64,000 nt of DNA, from NCBI GenBank assembly GCA_028753945.1, contig JAPNXP010000002.1, positions 13,764,001 through 13,828,000 of the forward strand. The letters are read 5' to 3'. A model generated the notes under the pieces. It worked only from the letters and a program-made list of their open reading frames with translations. It searched no databases and was not told the DNA's origin. Position numbers and translations under genes: made by a program. This document shows, piece by piece, positions 10,919 to 22,856 of the stretch (within the stretch, counting starts at the first letter, position 1; each line of letters opens with the position of its first letter). The stretch comes from Hexactinellida sp. DTS-2022 (taxonomy: Eukaryota > Porifera > Hexactinellida).

Positions 10919-12937
10919 ATGGCTTATTCACTTACTCGATTATTCTTCCGTCCTAATTCACTACTTTATAGATTACAAAATTCGTGTTTAGTTTTGAATT
11001 CCTTATTCTATTCTAAATCTATTTTCTCACAAAGAAAGTTCTCAATGGCTTCGCAGGAGAACTTGACAGATCGCATTCGAAAGGAAATAAAAGAGCACCC
11101 TGTGCTCTTATACACGAAATCGACTTGTCCATTTTGCGCGCGAGCTAAAAGGCTTTTGAAATTAGCCAACGTTTCTCCACACATTATAGAGCTGGACAAG
11201 AGAGAAGACGGTGGTCTGATACAAGATGCGCTAGGTGTTATTACAGGGCAGAAAACAGTTCCTAACATATCCATATGGGGAGAGCATATAGGTGGGTGTA
11301 ATGAACTCACAAGTTTGTACTCGTCTGGTGTTCTGAAGGATAAACTGCTGAAACATAGCGTGCCTAAGTTCACCTCTTCTGAGGCGTTTGATTTCGAGCT
11401 AATTGTTATCGGCGGTGGATCAGGGGGAATGGCATGTGCGAAAGAAGCAGGTAAGATTCTTAGCAGAGGTGAGAATGGTAACAAGGTTCTGATGCTCGAT
11501 TTCGTGGAACCATCCCCCTCTAGTCTCCACAGCACATGGGGCCTAGGGGGCACCTGTGTGAATGTAGGCTGCATTCCAAAGAAGCTAATGCATCGTGCGG
11601 CAATACTCGGGCATGACTTCAGCGACTTGAAACTATTCGGGTGGCAAACACCAGACAAGATAAGTCACGACTGGAACACGCTTGTACACAATGTGCAGAT
11701 GTATATCAAAGGCCTGAACTTCCAATCGAAAAAAGACACAGATAGAACTAATGTGGACTATTCCAACGCTTCTGGACGCTTGGAAAACCCACACACTGTC
11801 CGTTGTATCTCCAAAAATAAAGAGGGCGCGATCTCAGGAGAGAGGGTTGTCACTGGAAAGTATATTGTAGTGGCGACAGGTGGAAGGCCGAACTATGCTG
11901 AAATCCCTGGTGCAATGGAATACGGTATTACTAGTGACGATCTCTTCAGTATGCCCTATTCTCCGGGGAAATCTGTGGTTGTTGGTGCTTCATATGTTGC
12001 TTTGGAATGTGCGGGGTTTCTAAAAGCATCCGGTTTCGACGTGACTGTGTTGGTACGCTCTATTCTGCTTAGAGGTTTCGATCAGCAAATGGCCGAATCC
12101 ATCGGTCAATACATGACTGATATAAGCGGCATCAAAGTAGTGCGTAAGGCCTTACCAATTAAGATAGAGCAGCTGAATGCAGGTAAGCCTGGTACCTTGA
12201 AGGTAACTTACGAGATTGTTGACCCTAACGACCCTACGAAGAAACTACTGAAGGAGATAGAGTGTAACACTGTTTTATTCGCTGTGGGAAGGAGTCCGTG
12301 CACCAAGGATATAGGCCTGGACAAGGCAGGTGTAGTAGTCGATGCTAAAGGTTACATACCAACAGTGTATGAACAGACAAATGTCCCAAATATATACGGA
12401 CTGGGCGATCTACTGAAGGATAAGCTAGAATTAACCCCGGTGGCCATACATGCTGGTCGTTTGTTGGCTCGTCGTCTCTTCGCAGAGGGAACTCTCCAGT
12501 GCGACTACACTAATGTCCCCACTACTGTGTTCACGCCTCGCGAGTACGGAGCTATCGGGTTAGCTGAGGAGGACGCTAAACTCATTTTCGGTGACGACAA
12601 CATTGAAGTGTTCCACGCTAAGTTTGTGCCGCTGGAAGACGCCATACCTAAGACACAAGGGTTTGATGTGCAAGAGCACACTCATGAATATCCATGGTGC
12701 TACGCTAAGCTTATCTGTAACAAGGCTGATAATGAAAGAGTACTGGGGTTCCATGTGCTCAGTCCCAACGCTGGGGAAATAACACAGGGCTATGCAGTGG
12801 CTATGAAGATGGGAGCCACCAAAGCAGACATCGATGCTACGATTGGAATCCATCCCACCTGCTCCGAGATTATTACTACTCTGGCAATAACGAAGGAGTC
12901 TAGTGTTGATATTACTCCTGGCGGCTGCTGAAGTTAG
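10919..12937 (+). CDS. TXNRD3: Thioredoxin-glutathione reductase (selenoprotein)
   Basis: NADPH-dependent reductase for thioredoxin and glutathione. It has a glutaredoxin domain with CPFC (residues 70-73) fused to a thioredoxin-reductase module. That module has an FAD site GGGSGG (165-170), redox pair CVNVGC (213-218), a central NADPH domain and a C-terminal IHPTCSE. The in-frame TGA at 12929-12931 directly follows Gly-Cys and is read here as selenocysteine (residue 671). Ser and TAG follow, giving 672 residues ending G-C-U-S. A SECIS hairpin lies 82 bases after the TAG. The first 42 residues are basic and Ser/Leu-rich, like a mitochondrial targeting sequence. Met43 (MASQEN) could start a cytosolic form. 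No introns. The gene symbol is by family, because invertebrate TGR corresponds to the TXNRD1/3 group. Confidence 0.95.
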
Positions 12938-13019
12938 GCTGTTGAACTGGTTTCACAACACCGGTTCACGCGCTCGTAGTGCTAGACATTTTAGGTGAAT
13001 GAGTGTTAACAACTCATGT

Positions 13020-13061
13020 ATGAGGATATGACTGTAAAGCTATTGAGCAGTCATGTCTGAT
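13020..13061 (+). promoter_or_regulatory. SECIS element in TGR 3' UTR
   Basis: ATGA (13020-13023) is followed by an 11-bp stem: GGATATGACTG (13024-13034) pairs with CAGTCATGTCT (13048-13058), with wobble at two positions. The apical loop begins with T then AAA (13036-13038). TGAT (13058-13061) faces the ATGA. The 12 nucleotides between ATGA and the loop adenines fit the spacing known for eukaryotic SECIS elements, which recruit the factors that decode UGA as selenocysteine. Confidence 0.9.
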
Positions 13062-13364
13062 TTGGCCTATCGTGTCAAGCTATTCGTAACGTATATTAGA
13101 GTTTAGTTTTGGGATCTAACTAACTTTAGCTTTTAGTATATTGAGGAGACTAGCTTTCGTATTTATTGTGTTGTGTGCTATGTGATCGGAAATTGATGTA
13201 GGTTTATATTTCGTATTATATTACTTTCTGGTTATTTTTTATACGATTGGTTGCAATTATTTAAGGCAATGACAGCCAAATTAAGCATTTATAGTTGGTC
13301 AAGAGTCAATTTCTAACACTTAACTAACTGTAGGGCATCAGGCGCGTATTTAAAGCACTATTTA

Positions 13365-13505
13365 CAGTAGATCCTCGTTAATACGTATACCAAGGGTCGT
13401 TCTAAAAGTGTACTCATCCGAAATTGGCTTTAACCGGTATTATTTATACTGAATGGATTTGAAGGGGACTGAAAGAGTGTACGTATTAACCAGAAATTCG
13501 GATAA
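13365..13505. mobile_element. TA-type CAGT inverted-repeat transposon, decayed
   Basis: Starts TA then CAGTAGATCCTCGTTAATACG. The body, with GTGTACTCATCC and GAAGGGGACTGAAAGAGTGT, matches the complete relative at 14020-14194. The right terminus is eroded. Confidence 0.7.
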
Positions 13506-13519
13506 TATTACAATACATG

Positions 13520-13986
13520 CAGTAGAACTGTCACGAAAATTTTGGTCCCCTTGCAAAATTGGTCCGGGGGGACCAGATTTTTCATGGAAATTTGGTCCTT
13601 CTGTGGAAAATTGGTCCCTCTGAGGTTTGTGTTAATTTAGTTACCGTATTTACTAGAATAGTAGCCTAGACGATTTTTCGCCATATTGGGACCAAAATTT
13701 TTATGAATAAGTCTGTCACTGGAAAATTGGCTCCGAAAAAATTGATCCGGGAACAAAATTCCTTGGAAAACTGTCCTAGGACCATTTTTCCATGGAATAT
13801 TGGTTCCCCGGACCAATTTTTTCGGGAACCAATTTTCCAGTGACAGAACCTCTTAAAACGGCTACTCTATATATCTTTCACCTAAGTATTTTTCCATATT
13901 ATAATCAACCTGTGTATAGCGGTCCCTGCATATAGCGGCCATTTCTGGTCAGTCCATTTGGTGGACATTATTAGCAGATTCTACTG
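13520..13986. mobile_element. CAGT-type transposon split by a second palindromic element
   Basis: The outer element begins CAGTAGAAC at 13520, resumes as AACCTCTTAAAACGGC at about 13847 and ends TCTACTGTA near 13986. Between them lies a second element (about 13529-13844) that begins TGTCAC and ends GTGAC, apparently flanked by AGAAC on both sides. The inner element is built of repeated GGTCC/AAAATT blocks, and its right half (13709-13846) is an almost perfect inverted repeat with CTGTCACTGGAAAATTGG at the arms. Confidence 0.72.
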
Positions 13987-14019
13987 TATATGTCTCTAAC
14001 CGACGATAAATATGATATA

Positions 14020-14194
14020 CAGTAGAAAATCGTTAGTACGAACTCCAGGGGACCGTCAAAATGTGTTCGCCTTTATCCAGAATTAGTATTAACCGGTGTC
14101 ATTTATATTGAAAAGTCTTGAAAGGAGACTGAAATAGTGTTCGTACTAATCGGAATTTCGTATTAACCGTGTTCGTATTAACGAGGTTCTACTG
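14020..14194. mobile_element. TA-type CAGT inverted-repeat transposon
   Basis: Complete 175-bp element bounded by TA on both sides. The left terminus is CAGTAGAAAATCGTTAGTACG and the right terminus is TATTAACGAGGTTCTACTG. The TA target and CAGT ends are typical of non-autonomous pogo/Tc1-mariner-group elements. It ends about 380 bp before the DcpS ATG. Confidence 0.82.
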
Positions 14195-14576
14195 TATATC
14201 ACAATCAGCATAACTGTATATACCTGCTGTATCCACTGTAAAGTAAAACCTCCTATAACCTCCTATGACACTTTCCCGATCCCAAATTAGTCCAGAGATG
14301 GGTACAATTCGAGTTAATATCTTTAAGTCCAATTCCTTACTATACATTTTGGATTTGAAGATTTTTAGGTTAATTCCCATTCGAGTGGGAGTGGGATAAT
14401 CTGAAATCTCTAAATTCCTTGGATTTGCCGACACTGATTATTACAGTACATTTAAATTAAATTATTGAAACGAAACTCATTAAATAACAGCCAGGCCGTG
14501 GTTTCATATTTCCCTATAATATTCCCAATTATTAGATTAATTGATCAGTTATATTTCTCAATTAATTTGGTTACGA

Positions 14577-15539
14577 ATGACGTCACAAAGCGATTCAGCT
14601 ACCAATGAGGTAAAGAAGCTTAAGGTTAGTCCTGAGACCGAAGAGGATTCCAAGGCTGAACTTATTGATTTGTCAAAGTTCTCTTTGACTCGAGTTCTCA
14701 ATCAGTTGTCCCGTAGCAAAGATATTTTCATTCTAGGGAGGTTCTCCTACCAACCAGAAGGAGAACAAGCTATTTTATTGATTAATAAAGATGCTATCAC
14801 AGCGAATACGTTAATCCCTACAACATTTGAAAATATTTCTCTTTCTCCCGAAATGATCAATGATATTTATGAAAAATACATTGCCAAATTACCCATTCAA
14901 CTAAGCGGTGGTAAAATAACTGTTATTCGCCCGGCAACTGAACAGCACATACGAAAATACTCCTCACAAGCTTATGGGTTTATACACGAAACGCCTGAAT
15001 TGTATGAGAATGTTACCAAGCCTTACATTGAGGAGAAATCTCTCTCGCATAACTGGGTGTATAACATATTGGAAGGTAAAGCTGAGACTGAAAGAGTTAT
15101 GCTTAAAGATGAAAATGCAGATAACGGCTTTGTGCTGATGCCAGATCTTAAATGGGACGTGACTGACAGGACAACTCTATATCTGTTAGCTATCGCTTTG
15201 AGACGTGACATTAAATCTATCAGAGATCTAACACAAGAGCATTTACCATTGCTGAAAAATATGCGTCGCAAATCGCTTGATTTTATCACTGAAAAGTGGG
15301 GGTATTCTGATAGCGAGATTAGATGCTACGTGCACTACCAACCATCTTATTATCACTTCCATTTGCATCTAACTTTCTGCGGTTATGAGGCACCAGGCAC
15401 ACATGTTGGTAAAGCTCATTTGATTGAAGAAGTTATTAATAATTTGGAAATATTTCCACAGTATTATTCCAAGAAAACTCTTTCTTTCATTTACCCGCTA
15501 GAACACCCTCTCTATAAGGCACTAACCAAATCTACTTAA
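14577..15539 (+). CDS. DCPS: Scavenger mRNA decapping enzyme DcpS
   Basis: Hydrolyses the residual m7GpppN cap after 3'-to-5' mRNA decay, releasing m7GMP. The frame is open upstream from 14541, but the first ATG is 14577 (MTSQSDS), giving 320 residues, close to the usual length of about 340. An N-terminal swapped-dimer domain (FSLTRVLNQLSRSKDIFILGRF) is followed by a hinge and the HIT domain with the histidine triad HFHLHL (residues 260-265, after CYVHYQPSYY). The conserved W of PDLKWD probably stacks on the cap base. The C-terminal LEHPLYKAL also fits the family. Single exon; it lies downstream of TGR on the same strand. Confidence 0.95.
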   Translation: MTSQSDSATNEVKKLKVSPETEEDSKAELIDLSKFSLTRVLNQLSRSKDIFILGRFSYQPEGEQAILLINKDAITANTLIPTTFENISLSPEMINDIYEKYIAKLPIQLSGGKITVIRPATEQHIRKYSSQAYGFIHETPELYENVTKPYIEEKSLSHNWVYNILEGKAETERVMLKDENADNGFVLMPDLKWDVTDRTTLYLLAIALRRDIKSIRDLTQEHLPLLKNMRRKSLDFITEKWGYSDSEIRCYVHYQPSYYHFHLHLTFCGYEAPGTHVGKAHLIEEVINNLEIFPQYYSKKTLSFIYPLEHPLYKALTKST

Positions 15540-15920
15540 TAGGAATTGAATTATTATTTCGATAGCAAACATTTAGGAATTAGTATTCCGTACTATATTA
15601 CTTAAATTTCTTTCTTTCGTGATCATTTAGATTAGCTTATTTGTAATTTTATTTGTATTTGTAAATAAGGTAACTCGTAAACAGAGGGTTCGGATGGTTT
15701 TTAGAGATTTGAGTCCACAAAATCCAAAGAGTAGACACTCGATAATCGGGGCATTGCGGACAAACAAAAAGTGTCCGTTTTGGGGGAGTGCCCGAGTGTC
15801 CACTGTATATAATGCGCTGGATTTGGAAATTCATCTGAAAGTTAATCCATATATGGATTCTATGAAATCCATATTCATTAATCTATATTGTTAAACTCGA
15901 TTGTTGTATATTTTTTATTT
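15540..15920. other. 3' flank of DcpS
   Basis: AT-rich spacer and probable 3' UTR. A segment at about 15680-15815 is repeat-like (AGTCCACAAAATCCAAAGAG ... CCCGAGTGTCCACTGTATA) and looks like a decayed CAGT-type transposon. The dispersed repeat ACTCGATTGTTGT begins near 15895. No gene seen. Confidence 0.5.
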
Positions 15921-16063
15921 GTCCAGACCAGTGGCGGCGCTAGCCAGCCGCCACTGGTGGGGCACAGTCGCGTAACAGGTGGGGCACAGGCTGTAAACTT
16001 ACATTAATGAGGTGGGGCACAGGCCCCACCTGGCCCCACCCTCGCGCCGCCTCTGGTCCAGAC
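15921..16063. mobile_element. Short hAT-like element with exact 8-bp duplication
   Basis: The element is 15929-16055 (127 bp) with termini CAGTGGCGGCGC and GCGCCGCCTCTG. It is flanked by GTCCAGAC on both sides (15921-15928, 16056-16063). It interrupts a copy of the dispersed ACTCGATTGTTG/GTCCAGACCGAAGGG repeat. Confidence 0.92.
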
Positions 16064-18118
16064 CGAAGGGCTCGTTATGGTATAAAATCCATTATATTAT
16101 AAATCTGAATTATCTGATATGGAATTAAGTACTTACGTCAAACATTGTGACGTTCAGTCACTAATACGTATGTAGTTGCCAGATAATTTGATGGATTGGA
16201 ATTTGGAATTCTTATAGAAATCCATAACTACATACTCTATCCGGCCAAAAGTATTTCAACGAGAGGAATTTTTATGCAGACACAATATTATATTTATCCC
16301 TTAGTATATTAACGGATATTTTAACTTCTCTGAAATGACTTCAAATATCTTGCTATATTTAAAAATTCATAACATATTATTTTAAGTCATTTTCAGACAA
16401 TATCCATAAGGTGGCATAAGTGTCCCTGCCACTTGCCACTTATGGCACAGATAATTTAGCTATATCTCAGTATATAATAGTCGTAATCCTTATAATTTAA
16501 TATTAAACCTAGAGTAATTAGGCCATGTGGTCAGATCCGATGTCTGAATTTGTATATTCTAATTGCCCTACATTAATGTTCAAAAATTTGAATATATGAA
16601 TATTTAATTAGCTCATTATTGAGGTAATGAGTTTAACACCTTCAATAAAAATTCAAATTCAACCAATTTTACCGGAGCCTAGCTTATGCCTATTACGTCT
16701 AAGAGTAAAACATCGAACGAATATTATTTCAATCCTTCCTAACGAATATTCGGTATACTATTTCAGCCCTAGAAATAATTCGGTCTCATTTTTAATTCTC
16801 AGAGTATATACCTTATTATAGGAAATAACGCGAATTGCTCCAATTCGCGTCAATTTCCTTCGCGATAATATCATGGAGCGTTAATTTCCATGACCTTAAT
16901 TTCATGCATTTTTTCTATTTAGCAAATTTATAAAATGGACGGGCAAACTCCAAAGTTACATATTTTCCAATGCGTGACTGGTTTGAGAGGATAACATGTC
17001 TATCAATTAAACCGGAAACAAATTTGGGGACAAGAAATAGTTTTCAATCAGGATAATATAATAATAATCTCCATGATAGATTCGCAGTAGCTGGGCAAAC
17101 AAAATTACCTGGGAACTTATTATTTGTTTAGGACCTTATTTTTCATTTATTTAGGTATAGAAAATTGAATTTTTCCAATATTTATTCGCGTTAATTTCAT
17201 TTAATAAAAAATGTTCTTCAACTCAATTGGCATTAATTAATTTCATGGCGCGTACGTATTTTTACGTATTTTATTCTACACATTATTGAAATGGATTGAA
17301 TGTCTATCTACCAAATTTATCTTGCCATTGTACAATGATGTAGTCAGAATTATAATCTACTTTAAGAATTGCACAATTACTATATTTAGAACTTGCAGTG
17401 ATAACTGTTGCATAGGCTCTTGATATTTCCCTATATCTACATAATTACTTCTAATTGAAATTTATTATCCAATGCGATTCAACTTTATTTCCCTATCGCT
17501 CACAATTTAGGAATATTTTAGTTACTAAATTTCATTCATCATTTTTCCAAATATGTATTCTACTTACTATAATAATATGCGAAATGCATTTAGAATTTTA
17601 GTATGTGAATTATCTGAGATATGTAGCTAAATATATATTTATGAATTATTATTCATAATTAAATATCTACTTTTTTTGCAAAATATATTTACATCTTAGC
17701 TTGATGCTTAGCTAATAGGTATAAACTAAATACAATTTTACTGCCTTTCTATTTTGATTCGTCAGTGTTGAAAAGTAATACTAATTAATCAACCAAAATA
17801 AGTGTAATATTCTTATTTATATCGACTCTCCTGCATTCTTGATATCTATCATCATTACCATTCTAGCGACAGTTTCTCTCACTGCTTCTAGTGGAAACAC
17901 TCATCAGGTTTTATGAATTTTTCCACTCAACTACTACAAACTCTAATTTGGCCTTCGCTTATATCGCGTTTATTTCCTATATCAGATCAAGATCTCCATG
18001 TGGAATTCCTCCAATCGGATCCAATAAACATCAGCATCGAAAAGACACATTATTTTTCAAATACAAATCTCCAATATATGTTTACATCTCTCAGTAAAAA
18101 CTTGAATATTACTAAAAC
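16064..18118. other. Intergenic region upstream of eIF5
   Basis: Very AT-rich with no convincing gene. It holds a decayed end of the GCTGAAACGAATATTCG transposon family (about 16709-16772, ending TATTTCAGCCCTA). It also has an imperfect palindromic stretch near 16820-16860 (ACGCGAATTGCTCCAATTCGCGT). The last few hundred bases should contain the eIF5 promoter and 5' UTR. Confidence 0.5.
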
Positions 18119-21100
18119 ATGGCTAAGATCAATGTCAATCGTGAAGTGACGGACGTTTTCTACAGGTACAAAATGCCCGCTATTATCGCCAAAGTCGAGG
18201 GTAAGGGCAACGGTGTACGAACTGTCCTACCTAACCTAATCGAGATTGCTAAAGCCCTCGAACGTCCCACAATTTATCTCCTCAAGTTCTTTGGTCACGA
18301 TGTAGGCACCCAGACTCAAGTTGAGAAACTATCTCCGCAAGAGGTTTGTTCTATTTTATCTGTACAATGTTATTATTGTAATAACGAACGGAATTTCACA
18401 TAAAATAAGTTCGCCAATAGCAAACTTAATACAGTACACCCTCCGTAATTCGAACAGTACGTCGGACACATAGACACTAATTCCCATTTTTTCGGGGTCG
18501 GACTCCCCAACCATGAAGGCTTGGATTATAAGTTTTGATATTTTCCAAATTAGGACCCCCAAAAGTTGGCGCAGCCAGATGATATTGCATTTTGAAATGT
18601 GTCATAATATGTATTCATATTGGCTTTCAACTCAATTTTGCTGATTAGGTAGCTACTATTACTATAAATTATTACTAATACAGTAAAACCTGTACTTTAC
18701 GACCACCTGGCGTTCCCAAAATAGTGATCGATTTCGCAGGTCATGAAGTATTGTGATATACTATCTGTGCTGAAAATGGCCTTATAATGCTGGTACCATT
18801 GGCATACTCAGTTACATGTGCGCAAAGTTTTACAGGTATGAAGTTAAAGTTAGGGGGGCGCCGCGGGCTCCCCAGAAAAAAAATTGATTGCGAGATACCC
18901 AGATATCAATTTGTTTTGAATGAATTATACGTATATTTACTATTCTAAATTATATTGAACATTTTATTTTTTATCCAGAGGGCACGGTAACACCCGGACC
19001 ATTAATGTTGCCCCCTTCAACTTTTACTGGGGGGGGCCCGAGGGCACATGCCCCCCCCCCCTGTTTGCGCCACTGCAGTTATATAGATAATTGAATAATC
19101 TGAATAATTGCTTCCTTAATTTAATAATGCGAACAATCGCTCCCTAAATGCGAAAAACAAATTTGTATACACTAAATAATATATAGGTATTACGAAATAC
19201 CCTCAATAGCGAAGTTATAAGATGTTCCAAAGACGTATAAAGTAATTGATTTACCCCTTTTATAACAACATTACCTCTATTTTATTTATTTTCAAAATGA
19301 CCATACATTGTTTTGGCGATATTTATTTGTCTTTAACACATAACATATTAAATATCCGATATATGCTTTCATTTTCCTATTCAAACCATTGTACGATTTC
19401 TTATATTTAGGTTCGCTATATCATCAATGGAATCCACACTGCTTCGAAACTCCAGGACATTCTCCATCATTTCGTGAAAAGATTCGTTCTCTGCGGCGAA
19501 TGTTCTAACCCAGAAACTGAGCTATTCGTTAAGAACGACAGGATCACTATGAACTGCAAAGCCTGTGGCTACATCTATCAGATCAGTGCAATGAGCAAGG
19601 TTGAGGGTAAAATGGAATCGTACATTGTTAAAAACCCTATCGATGATGCTCCTGGAACAAAGAAAACAGGTAAAAAGGGGAAAAAAGCCCACGAGAAGAA
19701 ACAACGTAAATCTCCAGATGAAGAGCGTACCTCCACTGATGCTGTTCGGACAGAAACACTGAGCACTAATGCTTTGGATTCAGATGCTTCTGAGGAGTGG
19801 AGCGGAAATGGAACCACAGTAACTGATAAAATGAAGAACTGTACTGTAACTAACGTTACCGCGCTGATACAAGACGAGACTGTTTCTCAATTGAGTCAAC
19901 AGGAGCGCTCTGAGAATTTCCTCAAAATTGCTAACGATATTTACACCAAGAAGGGCTTAGGAGGTTTGAGAAGTTCCCTAGCACAACTCAAGAACGAAGC
20001 CAGTAAGCTGGACTTAGAAAATCGAGCTGCACCTATTCTCGCTGAGATTCTGCTCACTAAGTCTATTATCGAGGATATTCCGAGAGCTGCTCCTATACTG
20101 ATACACGTGAGTTTCCTGTCTAAAATGAGAACTGGTAGTATTTTATATTTATATCGATACAGTAGACCAGGGGTGCCCAACATACGGCCCGCTTAAAATT
20201 TATTCCGGTAATATTTTTGAGCATTTTATGTAGTCTGTCATGATTTTAGATGTGTTTCTTAACCTTTTCTGTTCCATTTCCGCTTGGATATCTCAACCTA
20301 TCTCTCCCTAAATAAATTTAAATTTATCAATTGGCCTATATAGTTATATGGCCCACCTAAATATTTGAGGAACCCAGTGTGACCCGCAATTAAATCGAGT
20401 TGGGCACCCCTGCAGTAGACCCTCGCTTTACCGAACTGGGCTGTACCTTGTTGGTACACACCAAATTGTTAGAACCTCGTTAGTATGAACATCAGGGGGC
20501 CGTAAAACGCGATCGCCTTATCCTAAATTTGAATTAACCGGTGTAATTTGTTTAACAAAGCTTTGAAGGGACGAAAGTAGTGTTCATATACACCGGAATT
20601 TCGTATTATCTTTGTTCGTACTAACGAAGTTACTGTATGCAATATCATAGGCGCCAAGTTTGGGGTTTTTGGGGGGGGGCCCATATTGTTGATCGCCCCC
20701 CCCCCCCCCCCCCCCATATCGATGATTGGGTATTAAAGTGGTCCTTTTGATCGACCAAGGGATGATAGAGGGTGAGAATCACGTTTGTTTACTCAATATA
20801 TCCAGATTTTTTTTCTGAAGAAACAAATCTTGAAATATTTAGCAAACCTCCCAGTGGCCCCCCAGACCCCCCAAGTGCCCCCCATCTTTGATTATATTTA
20901 CCAAAACTTGACGCCTATGTGCAATATGATAGTATTGTGGCAGAAATGCTGCACTTTATGCAAGCTTTCTACAGTTTTATTTACCAAATGTAAACATATC
21001 GTTCTGACTTCATTCAATTTATGAAGAAATTCATTAAAATATTAAAATATAATATTTATTGTAGGTAATTGAAGTGAAATCGAAAATATGCCAAAATAAT

Positions 21101-21827
21101 CAAATAAATATCATGGATGCCAAACTCAACTAAATAGATTGTAGACTTTGTTCTAAGTTTTTACTAACTAGTGTATTATATTTTCGAATATCATGTAGCA
21201 CTTGGAATTTAATATCTACTTTTTTAAATGAGTCATAATAGGCTATGATACAGTATATCAATTCGATCGTCATATTCACAAATTCATTTCCCCAAAATTT
21301 ATATGTAAATTCAGGTTGAATTAATAAGGGTGCTGTTATGTAATTATATACTATACTTATTTGTTGTGTGGATTGACTATAATATTCTACAGTTCACTTA
21401 TGAGAACGGCAAGGCTCAGAGGCATTTGCTGGGCGTAATGGAGGCACTGGTGTCACAGCATCGTTCTTTCCTACTCAAACGCATTCCACACATCCTGAAA
21501 TGTTTCTATGAGAACGATCTTGTTGAAGAGGAATGTATCCTTGACTGGGATACAAATCCGAGTAAGAAATATGTCCCAGACTCTGAACTGCAGACAGAGA
21601 TGCGCAAGGCAGCTACCATATTCACTCAATGGCTGCGCGAAGCTGAAAAGGATTCTGCATCAGATCGTGAAGCGACTGATGACGACATCAAGGTAGAATT
21701 TGCTGAAAATACTAACGCTGGTATAGGAAACCATACTCCATTGCAGGTCGAATCAGTTGCGACTAACCATGTGGCTACACCTGTGACTGTAGATAATGAC
21801 CTAGATGACTTTATCGATAATATTTAG
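18119..21827 (+). CDS. EIF5: Translation initiation factor eIF5, three exons
   Basis: GTPase-activating protein for eIF2 in start-codon selection. Exons: 18119-18343, 19411-20106 and 21393-21827, all joined in phase 0, giving 451 residues. Exon 1 holds the N-terminal GAP domain ([15 protein letters not shown] ... KVEGKGNG; Arg12 of other eIF5s corresponds to the R in VNREV). Exon 2 completes it with a zinc-binding set CGEC ... CKAC and carries a lysine-rich linker ([18 protein letters not shown]). Exon 3 completes the W2-type HEAT domain ([25 protein letters not shown]) and an acidic end (DLDDFIDNI) like the acidic boxes that contact eIF2-beta. Introns begin GT and end AG. AATAAA at 22100-22105 is a likely polyadenylation signal. 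Both introns carry transposons. Confidence 0.95.
20160..20420. mobile_element. hAT-like element inside a CAGT transposon (eIF5 intron 2)
   Basis: The element is 20168-20412 with termini CAGGGGTGCCCAAC and GTTGGGCACCCCTG. It is flanked by CAGTAGAC on both sides (20160-20167, 20413-20420). The duplicated 8 bp are themselves the terminal bases of a TA/CAGT-type transposon (TACAGTAGAC + CCTCGCTTTACCGAAC), so the insertion hit the very end of another element. Confidence 0.93.
20638..20927. mobile_element. Short transposon with TGCAATAT duplication and long poly-C
   Basis: The element is 20646-20919 with termini CATAGGCGCCAAGTTTG and CAAAACTTGACGCCTATG, flanked by TGCAATAT on both sides. Inside are a G-run near 20671 and about 21 consecutive C from 20696 to 20716. 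It lies in eIF5 intron 2, directly after another CAGT-type element that ends at about 20636. Confidence 0.9.
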
Positions 21828-22856
21828 CATTATAGATTCCTTATGGACCTCTTTAGTGACTACAGCTAGTTAGTAGTTATATAGTGTTAGTTAGTAGTAG
21901 TTAGGAAGTGTGCTAATTAATTAGGTGATTTCTACAAACAGTATTTGTACTCTGTTAAGTTATCCATTAGTATTTAGGCTGTGTTATTGTGTGGTGTTTA
22001 TTAATTACCATCTTAAAACTATCTGGGGTATATACTAAAGGCAAATCTTTTTTTAGAAATACTGAAACTTCTAAATACAGAACACCTATGGACTGGAAAA
22101 ATAAATTCCTTATATTTAACTTTGCTGTATTTTAACACTGCAAAGCCATAGTTAGGACTATGCTGAACAATAACCATATAAATTATTACTTACAAGTTAT
22201 TGAACTAGAACAGTGGACTTTTACTCAGAGCCACTTACTAACTTTCGATTATAAACTCGTTCCATATTCATATGTGGTGAGAATTAATGGGATTTTATAA
22301 AAATTAGTTTTATTCCGTTAAATAATTCCATGATGAAAACTATTAAGTAACAATATTTATAAGCTGGAAATAATAAGAGCAACAGTTTGAAGATCCCTCA
22401 ACTAGAACATTTTTGGTGTTGTTTACATTTGATAAATTCCTGATTGCTCATTTCCTTTCCTGAATTGACTTTTTTTAAACCAGGGCCGACCATCTTTAGG
22501 CATCAAGATTATTTATCCGGCCCGCTCAAATGTGCATCGGTCCTATTATACTAACTGTACATGTATCAAAGAGTGTGTCCCGCGAATACACAAGTTGGTA
22601 GGCTTGTTTTAACATAGAATAATATATGATATTGATAGAATTGTAACTAGTCACGTAATGAATGTGTTTACTAAATAAGTGTATTGAGCCATTCAACTAA
22701 TATTTATTTATTATTTAATAATATATTATCAATTCTGGAATAAACTAGTCGAATTCTATTGATCGAGACAAATACCCATACTGTGCTTTTAAATATAATA
22801 ATTCTACATATGCTTCTTGGGATTCCCGTTCTGTTTGTACTATTCCATATTACCAG
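21828..22856. other. eIF5 3' flank and upstream region of NHL gene
   Basis: Contains the eIF5 3' UTR with AATAAA at 22100-22105. A hAT-like terminus CAGGGCCGACCATC occurs near 22483. The last 110 bases stay in frame with the downstream NHL gene (from 22749), but the pyrimidine-rich stretch ending TTACCAG at 22856 looks like a splice acceptor. An upstream exon of that gene may lie here or in this gap; I could not identify it. Confidence 0.5.

Noticed and set aside
11008..11658. 216-codon minus-strand frame
   Set aside because: Exact shadow of the TGR coding sequence on the opposite strand.
12929..12931. TGA as the true stop of TGR
   Set aside because: It follows Gly-Cys exactly where the family has selenocysteine, a stop codon follows one residue later, and a SECIS lies downstream.
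14541..14576. Upstream extension of DcpS
   Set aside because: The open frame there begins with TTG; the first ATG is at 14577 and gives the normal family length.
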